A stretch of DNA of 64,000 bases from Symsagittifera roscoffensis (Eukaryota; Xenacoelomorpha; Acoela; Convolutidae). The DNA is taken from NCBI RefSeq assembly GCF_963678635.1, contig NC_087071.1, positions 13,407,088 through 13,471,087 on the forward strand, given 5' to 3'. Shown here piece by piece: positions 1 to 10,314 of this stretch. A program made the translations under genes and the position numbers. A model generated the notes under the pieces. It saw nothing but the letters and a program-made list of their open reading frames with translations, searched no databases and was not told where the DNA came from. Position 1 is the first letter of the stretch, and every line of letters begins with the position of its first letter.

Positions 1-300
1 TCATTCTACGGCATCTGGACAAATTTATCAACACTTTTTATGGAGTATGGGAGTGTTTTTAAGCGGAAACATAGAGAAAAAAATGGTAACAAGGCTTCTG
101 GTAGCAACAAAAAGCGCTGAATATTTCGATCTTACTGTTTTATCAATGAAATTTTTTTGTATGAAAGGTCTTTTCCATTTTTTCTTAATTTTATGACGCA
201 CAAAGCACAGAATAGTTACTCTCTCAATTAACGAGCATTATCAAATAGGAGCGAAAACATTTTTCTTGGTTCACCGATTCATTTAATAGCATTAGCTCAA
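1..300. other. Non-coding AT-rich DNA
   Basis: No open frame, repeat or RNA gene could be recognised in this stretch. Confidence 0.5.
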
Positions 301-314
301 AACCAAAACAAAAA

Positions 315-396
315 TCTGGATTTGACGCCGCACGCTTATCCTGGAAACAACGTCAATGCAAGGCCCAGGGTTCGAATCCAGCAATGTCTGTTTTTT
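315..396 (+). repeat. Degenerate tRNA-derived fragment with Pol III B box
   Basis: A perfect B box, GGTTCGAATCC, lies at 369-379 and a run of seven T, a possible Pol III terminator, follows at about 390-396. The flanks do not fold into a proper T arm (only two of five stem pairs form) and no convincing A box is present, so this is more likely a decayed tRNA or SINE head than a working tRNA gene. Confidence 0.35.
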
Positions 397-972
397 TAAT
401 AAATGAAAAACTTTCCACTTGATAAGAAAATGGTCGAACTGTTTGTTTTATGCTTGTATTTGAGGGCTTTCATTCCATGGCACGGACTTTGTTTATGATT
501 CAGTAATTCATTTTAAGCGTCCTATAGACAAAACGGCCCAAAATCAGTATTTTCACAGCTTGATCTTGAACTGAAGTTAATTGGCTGAATATGTTTGAGA
601 CCAAAAGTACATCAACCCAAAACCGTCTTTCGATTGGCTAACTAGGCGCTCAATTTCCAAGAGAATGGTCTGGAATTTCAATTAAAACTCCAACCAGATA
701 AATATTATTAGCCGAGACAAAAGAAAATAAAGAATTCTTCTTCTACTAAAGCCATTTCACAAAAGTTTTCTTGGCTGCGTGAAGTTTCATAAATTATTTG
801 GTTAATTAACAAAGTTCCAGGTTTTTGGTATTTTTGGCTAATATTTTTATTTGCTGGAAGTGTTGATTGAAATGTCTGACAGCGTTGCTTGAATTTGATT
901 GACTAAAAATAGCCAACTGGAGTCGACCGCGCAAATTTCAGCTCAAGATATAGAATTAATAATGCATAAGGG
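397..972. other. Non-coding AT-rich DNA
   Basis: No supported gene or repeat was seen between the B-box fragment and the hairpin in front of the SINE. Confidence 0.45.
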
Positions 973-1010
973 CCGTTTAATTCATAAGAATCAACTCTTG
1001 AATTAAACGG
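973..1010. repeat. Perfect 12-bp inverted repeat at SINE edge
   Basis: CCGTTTAATTCA at 973-984 is the exact reverse complement of TGAATTAAACGG at 999-1010, with a 14-base loop. It directly abuts the tRNA-like head of the SINE. Whether it belongs to the SINE, to its target or to another element is unknown. Confidence 0.7.
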
Positions 1011-1310
1011 GGAGCGGTGGTGAAGTGGCTACCTCTCCGCCTCTCAATCGAAAGGTCGGATGTTCGAGGCCCACCATGAGCCGTGCTCGTTGCTTGAGGG
1101 TGAAGCAACATTACCCAGCCCAGAAAAATAACCAAAAAAAATTGCATGTAGTTCTTAAACAGGGGTACAACAGCGGTTCGCCGTGATGAGCTGTACAGCT
1201 CTTGTGTTGGTTCTTTCCCCCGTGGATAAATGGTGTTAAAAAAAGTTCCTGTGCTGTATTCATGGTGGACGTCACTGAGCTCCTGCAGGTAACTGAAAAT
1301 ATGCAGAACA
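1008..1310 (+). mobile_element. tRNA-derived SINE
   Basis: The 5' part looks like a tRNA head: an A-box-like TGGTGAAGTGG at 1018-1028 and a B-box-like GATGTTCGAGG at 1059-1069, at normal Pol III spacing. A non-tRNA body follows, starting with a small hairpin (GTTGCTT...AAGCAAC near 1090-1110) and running to about 1300. The stretch is richer in GC than its flanks. This is the usual build of a tRNA-derived SINE, which depends on a LINE for movement. The 3' end and target duplication could not be fixed. Open frames on the minus strand through this stretch are chance frames in the SINE body. Confidence 0.6.
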
Positions 1311-1319
1311 TTAAAAAAC

Positions 1320-2735
1320 TGAAGTTTCTTATAAAAATTTTTGAAGCATTTTCAAGTATTCGTTTTTAAAGAGAGAAAACAACCACAACCAAAATAATTT
1401 GATCACCATCTTATGTTTTCTTAATTTAAAACAGATTTTTCAAATTGCGCTCAAGTTAGTCAATGAACAATTACAACCATTCGATTTGATGAGAAAAAAA
1501 TACTGAGATCCCCTATTCTTCTTTAAAAATTATGAATTAAGATTTATATTCAACTTGGAAAAATTTTCTTTTGAAATGGGTCCATTATTTTTGCATAGTT
1601 TTCAATGAAAAATAAGTTGGATCAAAACTGTCCTTTTAAATTTGAAATTTTGAGCTCGAGTTTTGCATATCAAAAATTGTCATTCTTTGTTTCTGACAAA
1701 ATTTCACGCAAACACGCGTTTTTTGATTTCGCCAGATTTCGTTCAAACTCAAGAACAATGAGCAAAATGCGTTAAAAAATTCAAAATTTTTTTTGTCCGG
1801 ATAAAAGAAACAAGTTAAAAATGCAATGTCGGGAAGTACTGCAACCTAACTTTCTGATGGTTGGTGAAAACACACCATTCAGTTAGTTTGGTAAAACGGA
1901 AAAGTGAAAAGTGGAACAAATGATCATTTGCGATGATGTTGGTAAAAGAATCAAGTACTCTTTTCAAAAGCATGATGGCTAAAAATAACAAATCCTTTGA
2001 GTAAATAAAAAGTATAGATAAATGGCTAAAGTATGTTTTTTTTAATTTGGTATTCAAAAGCAAATAATGAAAATTCCAATATGAAAAAATCTCAAAAAAA
2101 TTATATGCATCTTTTAAAAATAAACTTTCAGCAAATAAATTTGTTTGTTCATTTTTTCTTATGGTTTGCTAAAACTGAGCTTATTTAAAACACTTCCACT
2201 TCCACTGAGTCAAATTTTTGACTAGATCTCTGAAGACGGTGCAATGTCTAAGTCAAAAAAAAATAAAATGACTAACAAAAGTTTTGCAGGCCAAGAAATT
2301 AAATGTCTGATAAATCCTTGGTAAATCGTTAGGTTTCAAAACATTTTAAAATTATTCTGAGTAGAAAATAGTTAATGAGAGAAGTTAATTATATTAGATC
2401 TACTACTCCAGCTCACAATAAACAATCCAAGGGTCGATATTAAGAAGAAGCTCTAGGATTGGTCATATCTAAAAGTGGTCATATCTCCAAGATATAACTA
2501 AATTACATTTTAAGTTTTTTGCAAAATCAAAAGCAAAATTATTCGGTGGCTCCGCAAGTAGACAGATTATTATTATTTTTAAAATGACACAAAAAAGAAC
2601 ATAAAAAATTAAAACTGAAATACAGAATTATTATTTTTTTCCTTATTTGTTGCGAAAACTTCCTATCAATTTTGTAGAACTAGAGCGTGAATTGCGCAAA
2701 AGTCAAATAAAACAGCGGCAAATATTTTTAAAAAC
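1320..2735. other. Non-coding AT-rich DNA
   Basis: Long A and T runs with short chance frames only. No protein similarity, RNA gene or clear repeat was recognised. Confidence 0.5.
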
Positions 2736-2740
2736 GTGTT

Positions 2741-4212
2741 AAAATTGCAATGAATTAAGTTTGGGAGACCAACTTCTCTTCAAATTTTCTATAGTTCATA
2801 AAGACAACAATTTCAAACCAGTTGATCTCGTCACTGAGACAAATTTTTTCAAAAAAAGTAGAACCCCAATCATGGCCATTAGGGCTTTGAAGTGATTGTA
2901 ATTAATAGTTTGGACAGATTATTTGCAGGAGTTTCAGGGGCTTAAATTTGTGATCTCTAAACAACGTGAAAAACGTACAAATTTAAAATCTATACTTTAA
3001 TGAGTATGATTCAACCAAATTGTTAATCAACAATTATTGAAACTTAATTATTTTTTTTTAAAATAATTTTAAAAATTGGTCAAGACTTATGCTCATTTTG
3101 ATGCTTTTTGTTTCATTCCGTTACCTTCCAACTCTCCATAAATGTATGGATTTTGCATCAAGGAGTTTTTTCAGTTGATAATCGTCTCTCGTATAAATAC
3201 GCTAGTGGAAAAAAATAAACACAAATTTGTGTTGTTACTTTCTTAATCGCTTGTTTTCAAGGTCTAGTTCTTTCGAAGATCAATCAAAACTTTTACCAGG
3301 ACCAAAAAAATGATCAGTGTTACCCTCTGTAAAATTGTCAATGTTTGGTTTCAAAAACGTGCCAACGTACTCCGGGTCTGAAGAGGCCAATTTCCCTCAT
3401 CTGCGCTATTTTTTATATCCGCGTGATAAAGTAAGAAACATCCGAGTTTAGCAAAGTTTTCACAATGATTGTTGTTAAAAATTGCAATGAATTAAGTTTG
3501 GGAGACCAACTTCTCTTCAATTTTTCTATAGTTCATAAAGACAACAATTTCAAACCAGTTGATCTCGTCGCTGAGACAAATTTTTTCAAAAAAAATAGAA
3601 CCCCAATCATGGCCATTAGGGCTTTGAAGTGATTGTAATTAATAGTTTGGAGAGATTATTTGCAGGAGTTTCAGGGGCTTAAATTTGTGATCTCTAAACA
3701 ACGTGAAAAATGTTCAAATTTAAAATCTATACTTTAATGATATGATTCAACCAAATTGTTAATCACCAATTATTGAAACTTAATTATTTTTTTTAAAAAT
3801 AATTTTAAAAATTGATCAGGACTTATGCTCATTTTGATGCTTTTTGTTTCATTCCGTTACCTTCCAACTCTCCATAAATGTATGGATTTTGCATCAAGGA
3901 GTTTTTTCAGTTGATAATCGTCTCTCGTATAAATACGCTAGTGGAAAAAAAATAAACACAAATTTGGGTTGTTACTTTCTTAATCGCTTGTTTTCAAGGT
4001 CTAGTTCTTTCGAAGATCAATCAAAACTTTTACCAGGACCAAAAAAATGATCAGTGTTACCCTCTGTAAAATTGTCAATGTTTGGTTTCAAAAACGTGCC
4101 AACGTACTCCGGGTCTGAAAAGGCCAATTTCCCTCATCTGCGCTATTTTTTATATCCGCGTGATAAAGTAAGAAACATCCGAGTTTAGCAAAGTTTTCAC
4201 AATGATTGTTGT
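2741..4212 (+). repeat. 736-bp tandem duplication
   Basis: Two nearly identical units begin at 2741 and 3477 with AAAATTGCAATGAATTAAG and run head to tail for about 736 bp each. They differ only by scattered substitutions and one-base indels in homopolymers. Each unit contains GTATAAATACGC and, directly after it, sequence starting GCTAGTGGAAAAAAATAA that resembles the ends and interior of the MITEs at 10709-11196 and 23663-24123. The short frame at 3844-4050 has no counterpart in the first copy and is not a gene. The junctions carry GTTAAAAATT, which also begins the retroelement repeat at 4213. Confidence 0.85.
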
Positions 4213-4219
4213 TAAAAAT

Positions 4220-4438
4220 TTAGGATAGAACCGTCGGATCCGTTGGTTCGGCCATAGGGTATGCTAGTTCATGTCTTGCCGGTGGGTTAATTACGTCTTC
4301 AATGTCCACGGAATCTTTCGCGAGGATTGTTAGTTGGAAATTTTCTGACCATTTTTCCCAGTCGTGTTGGTTCTCGCTCGATGTGTTGTTCCAAAAAAAC
4401 TCTAGTCCTCGTAGGTTCGACTCGTTTGACTGCGCCAT
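4220..4438 (-). pseudogene. gag N-terminal fragment (gypsy-like), copy 1
   Basis: On the minus strand an ATG at 4438 opens a frame beginning MAQSNESNLRGLEFFW and passing through DSVDIEDVINPPARHELAYP. It matches the N-terminus of the longer gag at 6640-7725 almost residue for residue, then stops after about 70 residues where the sequence jumps to a copy of the LTR-end repeat (4213-4230). In gypsy-like elements Gag is the capsid precursor; this piece lacks the capsid core and zinc knuckles. The fragment is flanked by two direct copies of GTTAAAAATT-AGGATAGAAC. It is a broken copy, not a gene. Confidence 0.7.
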
Positions 4439-4505
4439 GTTAAAAATTCAGGATAGAACTGTCTGTTGGTTAAAATCGGTTAAAATTAACCTAACACTAG
4501 TTTAA
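4439..4505 (-). repeat. Inverted copy of the LTR end
   Basis: This stretch, starting GTTAAAAATTCAGGATAG, is the reverse complement of the end of the LTR-like tail at 6570-6638. It sits directly before the ATG of the antisense gag and, on the other side, joins the pol-tail ORF at a point shared with copy B (about 7790). It therefore makes the 4439-6638 block look TIR-bounded. Confidence 0.7.
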
Positions 4506-5963
4506 GGCTGTAAGGCAGTCAGAAATAGTAAGGGAGTCGGATCACACAATTACTCTAAAAAATGGAAAAATAATACGTAAATCTGATTTAGCCATTAAAA
4601 GACAACCTGCTCCGAAGAAACCTAGCCCGAGAAAGAGAGATCAACTAGTAAAGTTTTACGCAACCAAGGGACCGAGGAAGATTACGAAACTTCAAAGAAA
4701 CGTCGGTTTTAAAAGTTCAAAGGCGACCCAAAAGAAAAGAAACCTGCAGGCAAATTTCGAAGAGCTAGATATTGGGAGGCGGAATGCGGCGATGAATAGT
4801 TCGAGAGAGACACTCCTTAGAGAGGAGGAAGAACAACGCACAAGACTGAGATTCCTCATTGGTCTCGAAAGTGACTACAAGTCAAGCCCGCCGGGCAATT
4901 CGGACTATTCTAGAATGAGCAAAAGAGAACGCAGAGCGACGAACTCTTCAGCTGAAACCTTATCAGATGACAATGCCAGCGATCTAATCTCGCTAAAAGA
5001 GCTAAAGACTAAAACCCTAACCGATCTTTAAAAAAAGCAAACAGAACATCCACCACCAGACCGAACAGACCTTAAAGCCGATATCACGAACCAGACCGAA
5101 CCGAAAGCAGAAAAGGCAGAGATCCCGCTGATCGACCTTGACACAGGTGATAATAGCACAGCCTCGCACCTAACCCCGCCGCTAATCTTCCTGGACAGCC
5201 ACAAACAAGTAGAGACAAGCAACAAAGGGATACCAAATTCTCCGGAAAATCCTGGAACAGAATCAGCCGAAAATATTGCCGAGCCTGGTATAATGGCGGA
5301 AACGGATAAATAACAATTAGACCCTGCCTCTACCAAGACAAAAGTGAAATTTTCTGGCACAGCTAAAAGAAAGGCCTCGTCGCCGGTGAAATAACAACCT
5401 TTCAAAAAACTGCCCGATACTTACGCACGGCACAACACTAGACCCATGCGATCTAGACAACCTCTGACGATGCTGGGAGAGAGAGTGTTTACCAGCCTAG
5501 TAGACAAAACGGACGAGAGGCCAAATGAACAAGCATTTCATCGAATCCACACCCCCCCATACTGCCCAACGATTGAAGCAACCATTATCGAAATGGAAAG
5601 CCACCAAATTGACGTGGTAGATCTAACCACCCTGACACCACCTTCGACATGGCATCCAACGACAGTTTACTTATTAGAAGGAAATTCAGAGCAGTCGAGT
5701 GGTATAAAATCTCCCGTTACACCAGCTCAAATTACCTCACACAGGAAGGTTAAATTCAGCCCTGAGGTTCCTACTACTCAATTCCACCCATCGGGCCTAC
5801 CCTCCGAATAAACTGAGTCAACATCTACACCAATTGTTTTCAATCCAGACTTGCTAAACACCCCATCTATATTTCCGCGATATTACTCTTAGGACGACCA
5901 ATGACACTTGACGAACTGAGGAGATGGACATTCAATCGAGCCGCAAACTGGGATACAGTTTAG
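4506..5963 (+). pseudogene. Retroelement pol tail plus polar ORF, copy A
   Basis: The frame opens with SEIVRESDHTITLKNGK and IIRKSDLAIKRQP, which resembles the end of a retroelement integrase; this is an inference from motif style, not a confident family match. A lysine- and arginine-rich stretch follows, then a polar, low-complexity region with many E, D, S, T and P. Comparison with copy B shows breaks: an in-frame TAA at 5029-5031 where copy B has a lysine codon, a frame change near 5310-5330 and an early TAA near 5808. The end, near GRPMTLDELRRWT, stops at TAG 5961-5963. ORFs after pol in LTR elements can be env-like, but no signal peptide or membrane segment is seen. Function unknown. Confidence 0.55.
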
Positions 5964-6638
5964 AACGCATTGAGGATTAGTAACCTCGCACATCAAAACT
6001 CAAATTTTCGGAAACCTTCTATTCAGTAACTTTTTTTAAATTTAGTAACATTTTGACGCGATTTTGTTTACCATTACGACGCAATTATAGTTGAAAAGAT
6101 AACCCTTGGGCTGGACTAATACGCTACAATTTGGACTAACTTTGAGTCGCTTTAGCTTTTAACCTTGAGTTCTTAACAGTACAATTGAATTATCTACGGT
6201 CAAATCATTATCTCACCCACGGGGTGCTATCGTGAGATAAATTTATCATCTAATCGTTCAGGTGCTAACATCTTGCCCATTGGGCCCTAATGTGGGGCTT
6301 TTCCGACCAGTGTACCCTCTACTCCATTTCTGAGCTAGAACATTCCTTTTGTGCGGCGAAAGCATATGCTATAATTAAATTTTCGCGGGGAATGTCAAAT
6401 GTGATATCTTATTGTCAACATTTTATCCTTTAAGTTATGACCATGCCAATTTAAATACCTGCCAAAATCGCAACGCTTTTTGGTAGATCTAGAAATTGAT
6501 TCTTTGTCAATTTTGATACGCAACTAATAGCCTACAACTAAATTGTAGGAATCTTAAACCAACCAGTCTTAAAGTAGTCTTCGTTTAAGTTTAACCAATT
6601 TTAACCAACAGACGGTTCTATCCTAAATTTTTAACAAT
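5964..6638 (+). mobile_element. LTR-like tail, copy A
   Basis: Non-coding sequence from the ORF stop to GTTCTATCCTAAATTTTTAAC. It is shared with 9289-9736 (same strand) and, in its last 250 bases, with 9878-10200 (opposite strand). On the minus strand at 9877 this end stands directly before a gag ATG, as an LTR or leader would. I did not find clean TG...CA ends, a primer binding site or a polypurine tract, so the exact LTR limits are open. Confidence 0.5.
6209..6239. promoter_or_regulatory. Stem-loop in LTR-like tail, copy A
   Basis: TATCTCAC at 6209-6216 pairs perfectly with GTGAGATA at 6232-6239 around a GC-rich loop. The same hairpin is intact in copy B at 9535-9565. Its role is unknown; a position in the LTR would fit a transcript-end or packaging structure. 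Confidence 0.4.
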
Positions 6639-6639
6639 T

Positions 6640-7725
6640 GAGTATCCGTGTCCACTGCTAGAACTAAAAAATCATCTATGTTGACTTCGAATTCGGGATT
6701 CTCCTGCAGGTTAACCCGGTTTTTTTTTTTCATGGGATATTTGGTTTTGTTTGACTATGTTTGTTTGCGTTCTTGCAGTACTTTGCAATGTTTTGCAAAG
6801 TGGACTTTACGGCCGCATGTATTGCAGTTTCTGTCTCTGGCTGGGCATGTAGTTAGGTGTCCTTTCTTGACCTGTTGACCACAATTGCGACACTTATTGT
6901 TTTCGACGGTATTTAGGGTCGGTTCATGCTTTTTGTATTGTGGTCTTTGTACCGCATTAAAGGCAGGGAATTTTAGGTACTGTTGATTTAATTTTTTTTA
7001 CCTTTCTCATGGACTAGTACGTAGGATAGTACGATCTCTGGAGTCAAGTATTCGATACATATTTTCTTTTGTATCTCGACGTTTCGCATATTTGTAATGA
7101 AAAAGTCTCTGACTAATTCTGACTCAAGTTCTCCCAGTTTACAGTTTTTTACCAAGTCGGATAGTGTTTCGTGGAATTTCTCTGAAGACTCGTTTTCTTT
7201 CTGTCTTCGGCCAAAATATTTAAATCTTTCGTAGGTTGGGTTTGTAGTGACCGTAAAAGTAGTTTTAAGTAATTCCCAGATTTCAGCAACGTTATTATCC
7301 AGTATTCTTTTCCCGGGATTTTTATGTGAGAACAATTTCTGTCCTTCTCTTCCAAGTGCCAGGTATAATTGCGATTTTAATTTCTTGTCGACATCTCCGA
7401 CTTGTAGTCCGTTGAATTTTACGTTATCTTATGCCTTTTGCCTTCTCATTTCTTCGTTGTAATCTCGGATAGCTATTCGGTGACGTTCATCTTTTTCTGC
7501 CCGACGGGCTTGATCATCGGACGGATCAGTTGGTTCGGCCATAGGGTATGCTAGTTCTTGTCTTGCCGGTGGGTTAATTACGTCTTCAATGTCCACGGAA
7601 TTTTTCGCGATGATTGTTAGTTGGAACTTTTTGGACCATTTTTCCCAGTCGTGTTGGTTTTCGCTCAATGTAGTGTTCCAAAAACACTCTAGTCCTCGTA
7701 GGTTCGACTCGTTTGACTGCTCCAT
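6640..7725 (-). pseudogene. Gypsy-like gag with two zinc knuckles
   Basis: The minus-strand frame starts at ATG 7725 (MEQSNESNLRGLECFW). The capsid-like core follows (for example RFKYFGRRQ, EKFHETLSDLVKNC, SELVRDFFITNM), then two C-x2-C knuckles near 6900-6780: CRNCGQQVKKGHLTTC and CNTCGRKVHFAKHC. This order is typical of Ty3/gypsy Gag, which builds the particle and binds its RNA. The copy is dead: there is an in-frame TAA near 7428 (the frame resumes in phase behind it) and a frameshift in the poly-A run near 6990 between core and knuckles. Past the knuckles the reading becomes unclear and ends at the junction with the LTR-like tail at 6638. No protease or reverse transcriptase follows. It lies antisense to the pol-tail ORFs on both sides. 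Confidence 0.8.
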
Positions 7726-7790
7726 GTTAAAAACTTAGGATAGAACCGTCTGCTGGTTAAAATTGGTTAAATTTTAACTAAGACTAGTTT
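7726..7790 (-). repeat. Inverted copy of the LTR end
   Basis: Same arrangement as at 4439-4505: the LTR end in reverse orientation between the gag ATG and the plus-strand pol-tail ORF, with the same join point near ACTAGTTTAAG. Confidence 0.7.
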
Positions 7791-9288
7791 AAGACTGTAA
7801 GGGAGTCAGAAATAGTAAGGGAATCGGATCACACAATTACTCTAAAAATGGAAAAATAACACGTAAATCTGATTTAGCCATTAAAAGACAACCTTCTCCG
7901 AAGAAACCTAGCCCGAGAAAGAGAGATCAACTAGTAAAATTTTACGCAACCAAGGGACCGAGGAAGATTGCGAAACTTCAAAGAAACTTCGGTTTTAAAA
8001 GTTCAAGGGCGACCCAAAAAAAAGAAACCTTCAGGCAAATTTCGAAGAGCTAGATATTGGGAGGCGGAATGCAGCGATGAATAGTTCGAGAGAGACACTC
8101 CTTAGAATTTTGCCCATTTCCGCATACTGCCCATTTCCGCGGGTCTAATAACAAAAGAACAACGGAAAAGACTGAGATTGTTCATTGGTCTCGAAAGTGA
8201 CTACAAGTCAAGCCCGCCGGGCAAACCGGACTATTCTAGAATGAGCAAAAACGAACGCAGAGCGACGAACTCTTCAGCTGAAACCTTATCAGATGACAAT
8301 GCCAGCGATCTAATCTCGCTAAAAGAGCTAAAGACTAAAACCCTCACCGATCTAAAAAAAAAGCAAACAGAACATCCACCATCAGACCGAACAGACCTTA
8401 AAGCCAAAATCACGAACCAGACCGAACCGAAAGCAGAAAAGGCAGAGATCCCGCTGATCGACCTTGACACCGGTGATAATAGCACAGCCTCGCACCTAAC
8501 CCCGCCGCTAATCTTCCTGGACAGCCACAAACAAGCAGAGGCAAGCAACAAATGGATACCAAATTCTCCGGAAAATCCTGGAACAGAATCAGCCGAAAAT
8601 ATTGCCGAGCCTGGTATAATGGCGGAAACGGATAAATAACAATTAGACCCTGCCTCTACCAAGACAAAAGTGAAATTGTCTGGCACAGCTAAAAGAAAGG
8701 CCTCGTCGCCGTGAAATAACAATCATTCAAAAAACTGCCCGATACTTACGCACGGCACAACACTAGACCCATGCGATCTAGACAACCTCTGACTATGCTG
8801 GGAGAGAGAGTGTTTACCAGCCTAGTAGACAAAACGGACGAGAAGCCAAATGAACAAGCATTTCATCGAATCCACAACCCCCATACTGCCCAACGATTGA
8901 AGCAACCATTATCGAAATGGAAAGCCACCAAATTGACGTGGTAGATCTAACCACCCTGACACCACCTTCGACATCGCATCCAACGACAGTTTACTTATTA
9001 GAAGGAAATTCAGAGCAGTCGAGTGGTACAAAATCTCCCGTTACACCCGCTCAAATTACCTCACACAGGAAGGTTAAATTCAGCCCTGAGGTTCCTACTA
9101 CACAATTCCACGCATCGGGCCTACCCTCCGAAACAAATGAGTCAACATCTACACCAATTGTTTTCAATCCAGACTGGCTAAACATCCCATCTATCATTTC
9201 CGCGATAGAACTCTTAGGACGGCCAATGACACTTGACGAACTGAGGAGATGGACAATCAATCGAGCCGCAAACTGGGATACAGTTTAG
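7791..9288 (+). pseudogene. Retroelement pol tail plus polar ORF, copy B
   Basis: Nearly identical to copy A (4506-5963) by eye. It has its own lesions: one A fewer in the run near 7846 shifts the frame just after SDHTITL, and an insertion near 8106-8155 replaces the glutamate-rich stretch of copy A. Longer frames survive than in copy A: 8178-8639 (SRMSKNERRATNSSAETLSD onward) and 8917-9288 (ending RRWTINRAANWDTV). Position 8350, where copy A has a stop, reads lysine here. The product would be a charged, largely disordered protein without recognisable domains. Confidence 0.6.
8106..8155. repeat. Insertion with doubled TGCCCATTTCCGC
   Basis: Absent from copy A at 4820. TGCCCATTTCCGC occurs twice about 18 bases apart. 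There are no terminal inverted repeats, so it looks like filler or templated insertion rather than a transposon. Confidence 0.55.
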
Positions 9289-9736
9289 ACCGCATTGAGG
9301 ATTAGTAACCTCGCACATCAAAACTCAAACTTTCGGAAACCTTCTATTCAGTAACTTTTTTTAAAATTTAGTTACGTTTTGACGCGATTTTGTTTACCAT
9401 TACGACGCAATTATAGTTGAAACGATAACCCTTGGCCTGGTCTAATACGCTACAATTTGGACTAACTTTGAGTCGCTTTAGCTTTTAACCTTGAGTTCAT
9501 AACAGTACAGTTCAATTATCTACGGCCAAATCATTATCTCACCCACGGGGTGCTATCGTGAGATAAATTTATCATCTAATCGTTCAGGTGCTAACATCTT
9601 GCCCATTGGGCCCTAATGTGGGGCTTTTCCTACCAGTGTACCCTCTACTCCATTTCTGAGCTAGAATATTCCTTTTGTGTGGCGAAAGTATATGCTATAG
9701 TTAAATTTTCGCGGGGTATGTCAAATGTGATATCTT
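9289..9736 (+). mobile_element. LTR-like tail, copy B, truncated
   Basis: Matches 5964-6410 of copy A, including the TATCTCAC/GTGAGATA hairpin at 9535-9565. It breaks off after GTGATATCTT, where a gag fragment on the other strand begins. Confidence 0.6.
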
Positions 9737-9877
9737 GGGTTAATTACGTCTTCAATGTCCACGGAATCTTTCGCGATGATTGTTAGTTGGAACTTTTCTG
9801 ACCATCTTTCCCAGTCGTGTTGTTTTCGCTCGAAAACTCTAGTCCTCGTAGGTTCGACTCGTTTTACTGCGCCATGT
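9737..9877 (-). pseudogene. gag N-terminal fragment, copy 3
   Basis: The minus strand repeats the first part of the gag (from MAQ, through DSVDIEDVIN), with a small deletion in the region encoding the first 20 residues and a stop created near the start. It directly follows an LTR-like end on the same strand (9878-10200), which is the normal LTR-then-gag order. Confidence 0.6.
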
Positions 9878-10200
9878 TAAAGATATAGGATAAAACCGTC
9901 TCTTCGTTAAAATCGGTTAAACTTAAACTAAGACTAGTTTAAGACTGGTTGGTTTAAGATTTCTACAATTTGGTTGTAGTCTTTTATCTAAGACTAGATA
10001 AAAGACTAAGGTAACTAGGCTAAGCTAAGAGATAAGTAACAAGTTTGAATCAAGAGTTAGTTGCACAGAATTAGTTGCGTATCAAAATTGACAATGAATC
10101 AATCTCTAGATCTACCAAAAGCCTTTTGGCAGGTGTTTAAATTGGCATGGTCATAACTTAAAGGTTAAAATGTTGACAATAAAATATCACATTTGACAAT
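9878..10200 (-). mobile_element. LTR-like end on the minus strand
   Basis: Reverse complement of 6390-6638 with about 90 extra bases (9983-10075) that are missing in copy A. The extra part contains a perfect 12-bp hairpin at 9978-10007. The fragment shows that the LTR-like sequence also exists in normal linkage to gag. Confidence 0.65.
9978..10007. repeat. Perfect 12-bp hairpin
   Basis: AGTCTTTTATCT and AGATAAAAGACT flank a 6-base loop. It lies at the edge of the segment missing from the other LTR-like copy. Confidence 0.7.
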
Positions 10201-10216
10201 TGTTTTCATTTTCTAG

Positions 10217-10314
10217 CTGAGAATGTGTCACGTCGCATGAACAATGTTTTTACTCCGCTTCTTCGAGAAAGATTTCAGTACGATGCAAAACTTAGTGCAA
10301 ATGAGGAAAACTGA
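10217..10314 (+). CDS. Possible terminal exon fragment, unknown protein
   Basis: A good splice acceptor (TTTTCATTTTCTAG) ends at 10216. Two bases later the frame reads ENVSRRMNNVFTPLLRERF and on to a TGA at 10312-10314, 31 codons. The residue mix looks more like protein than the flanking AT-rich DNA does. There is no partner exon, and such matches arise by chance in this kind of sequence, so the call is weak. Confidence 0.2.

Noticed and set aside
369-379. Perfect B box as a functional tRNA gene
   Set aside because: The T stem does not pair, no anticodon arm can be drawn and no A box sits at the right distance.
1111-1311. Minus-strand 66-residue frame
   Set aside because: It lies inside the SINE body and starts and ends without any coding signal.
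3189-3200. GTATAAATACGC as a Pol II TATA box
   Set aside because: It is repeated in both tandem units with no coding region downstream, and such words are common in AT-rich DNA.
5028-8722. Minus-strand frames 5028-5405 and 8231-8722
   Set aside because: They are shadows of the plus-strand polar ORF. Both mirror the same sequence and have no independent support.
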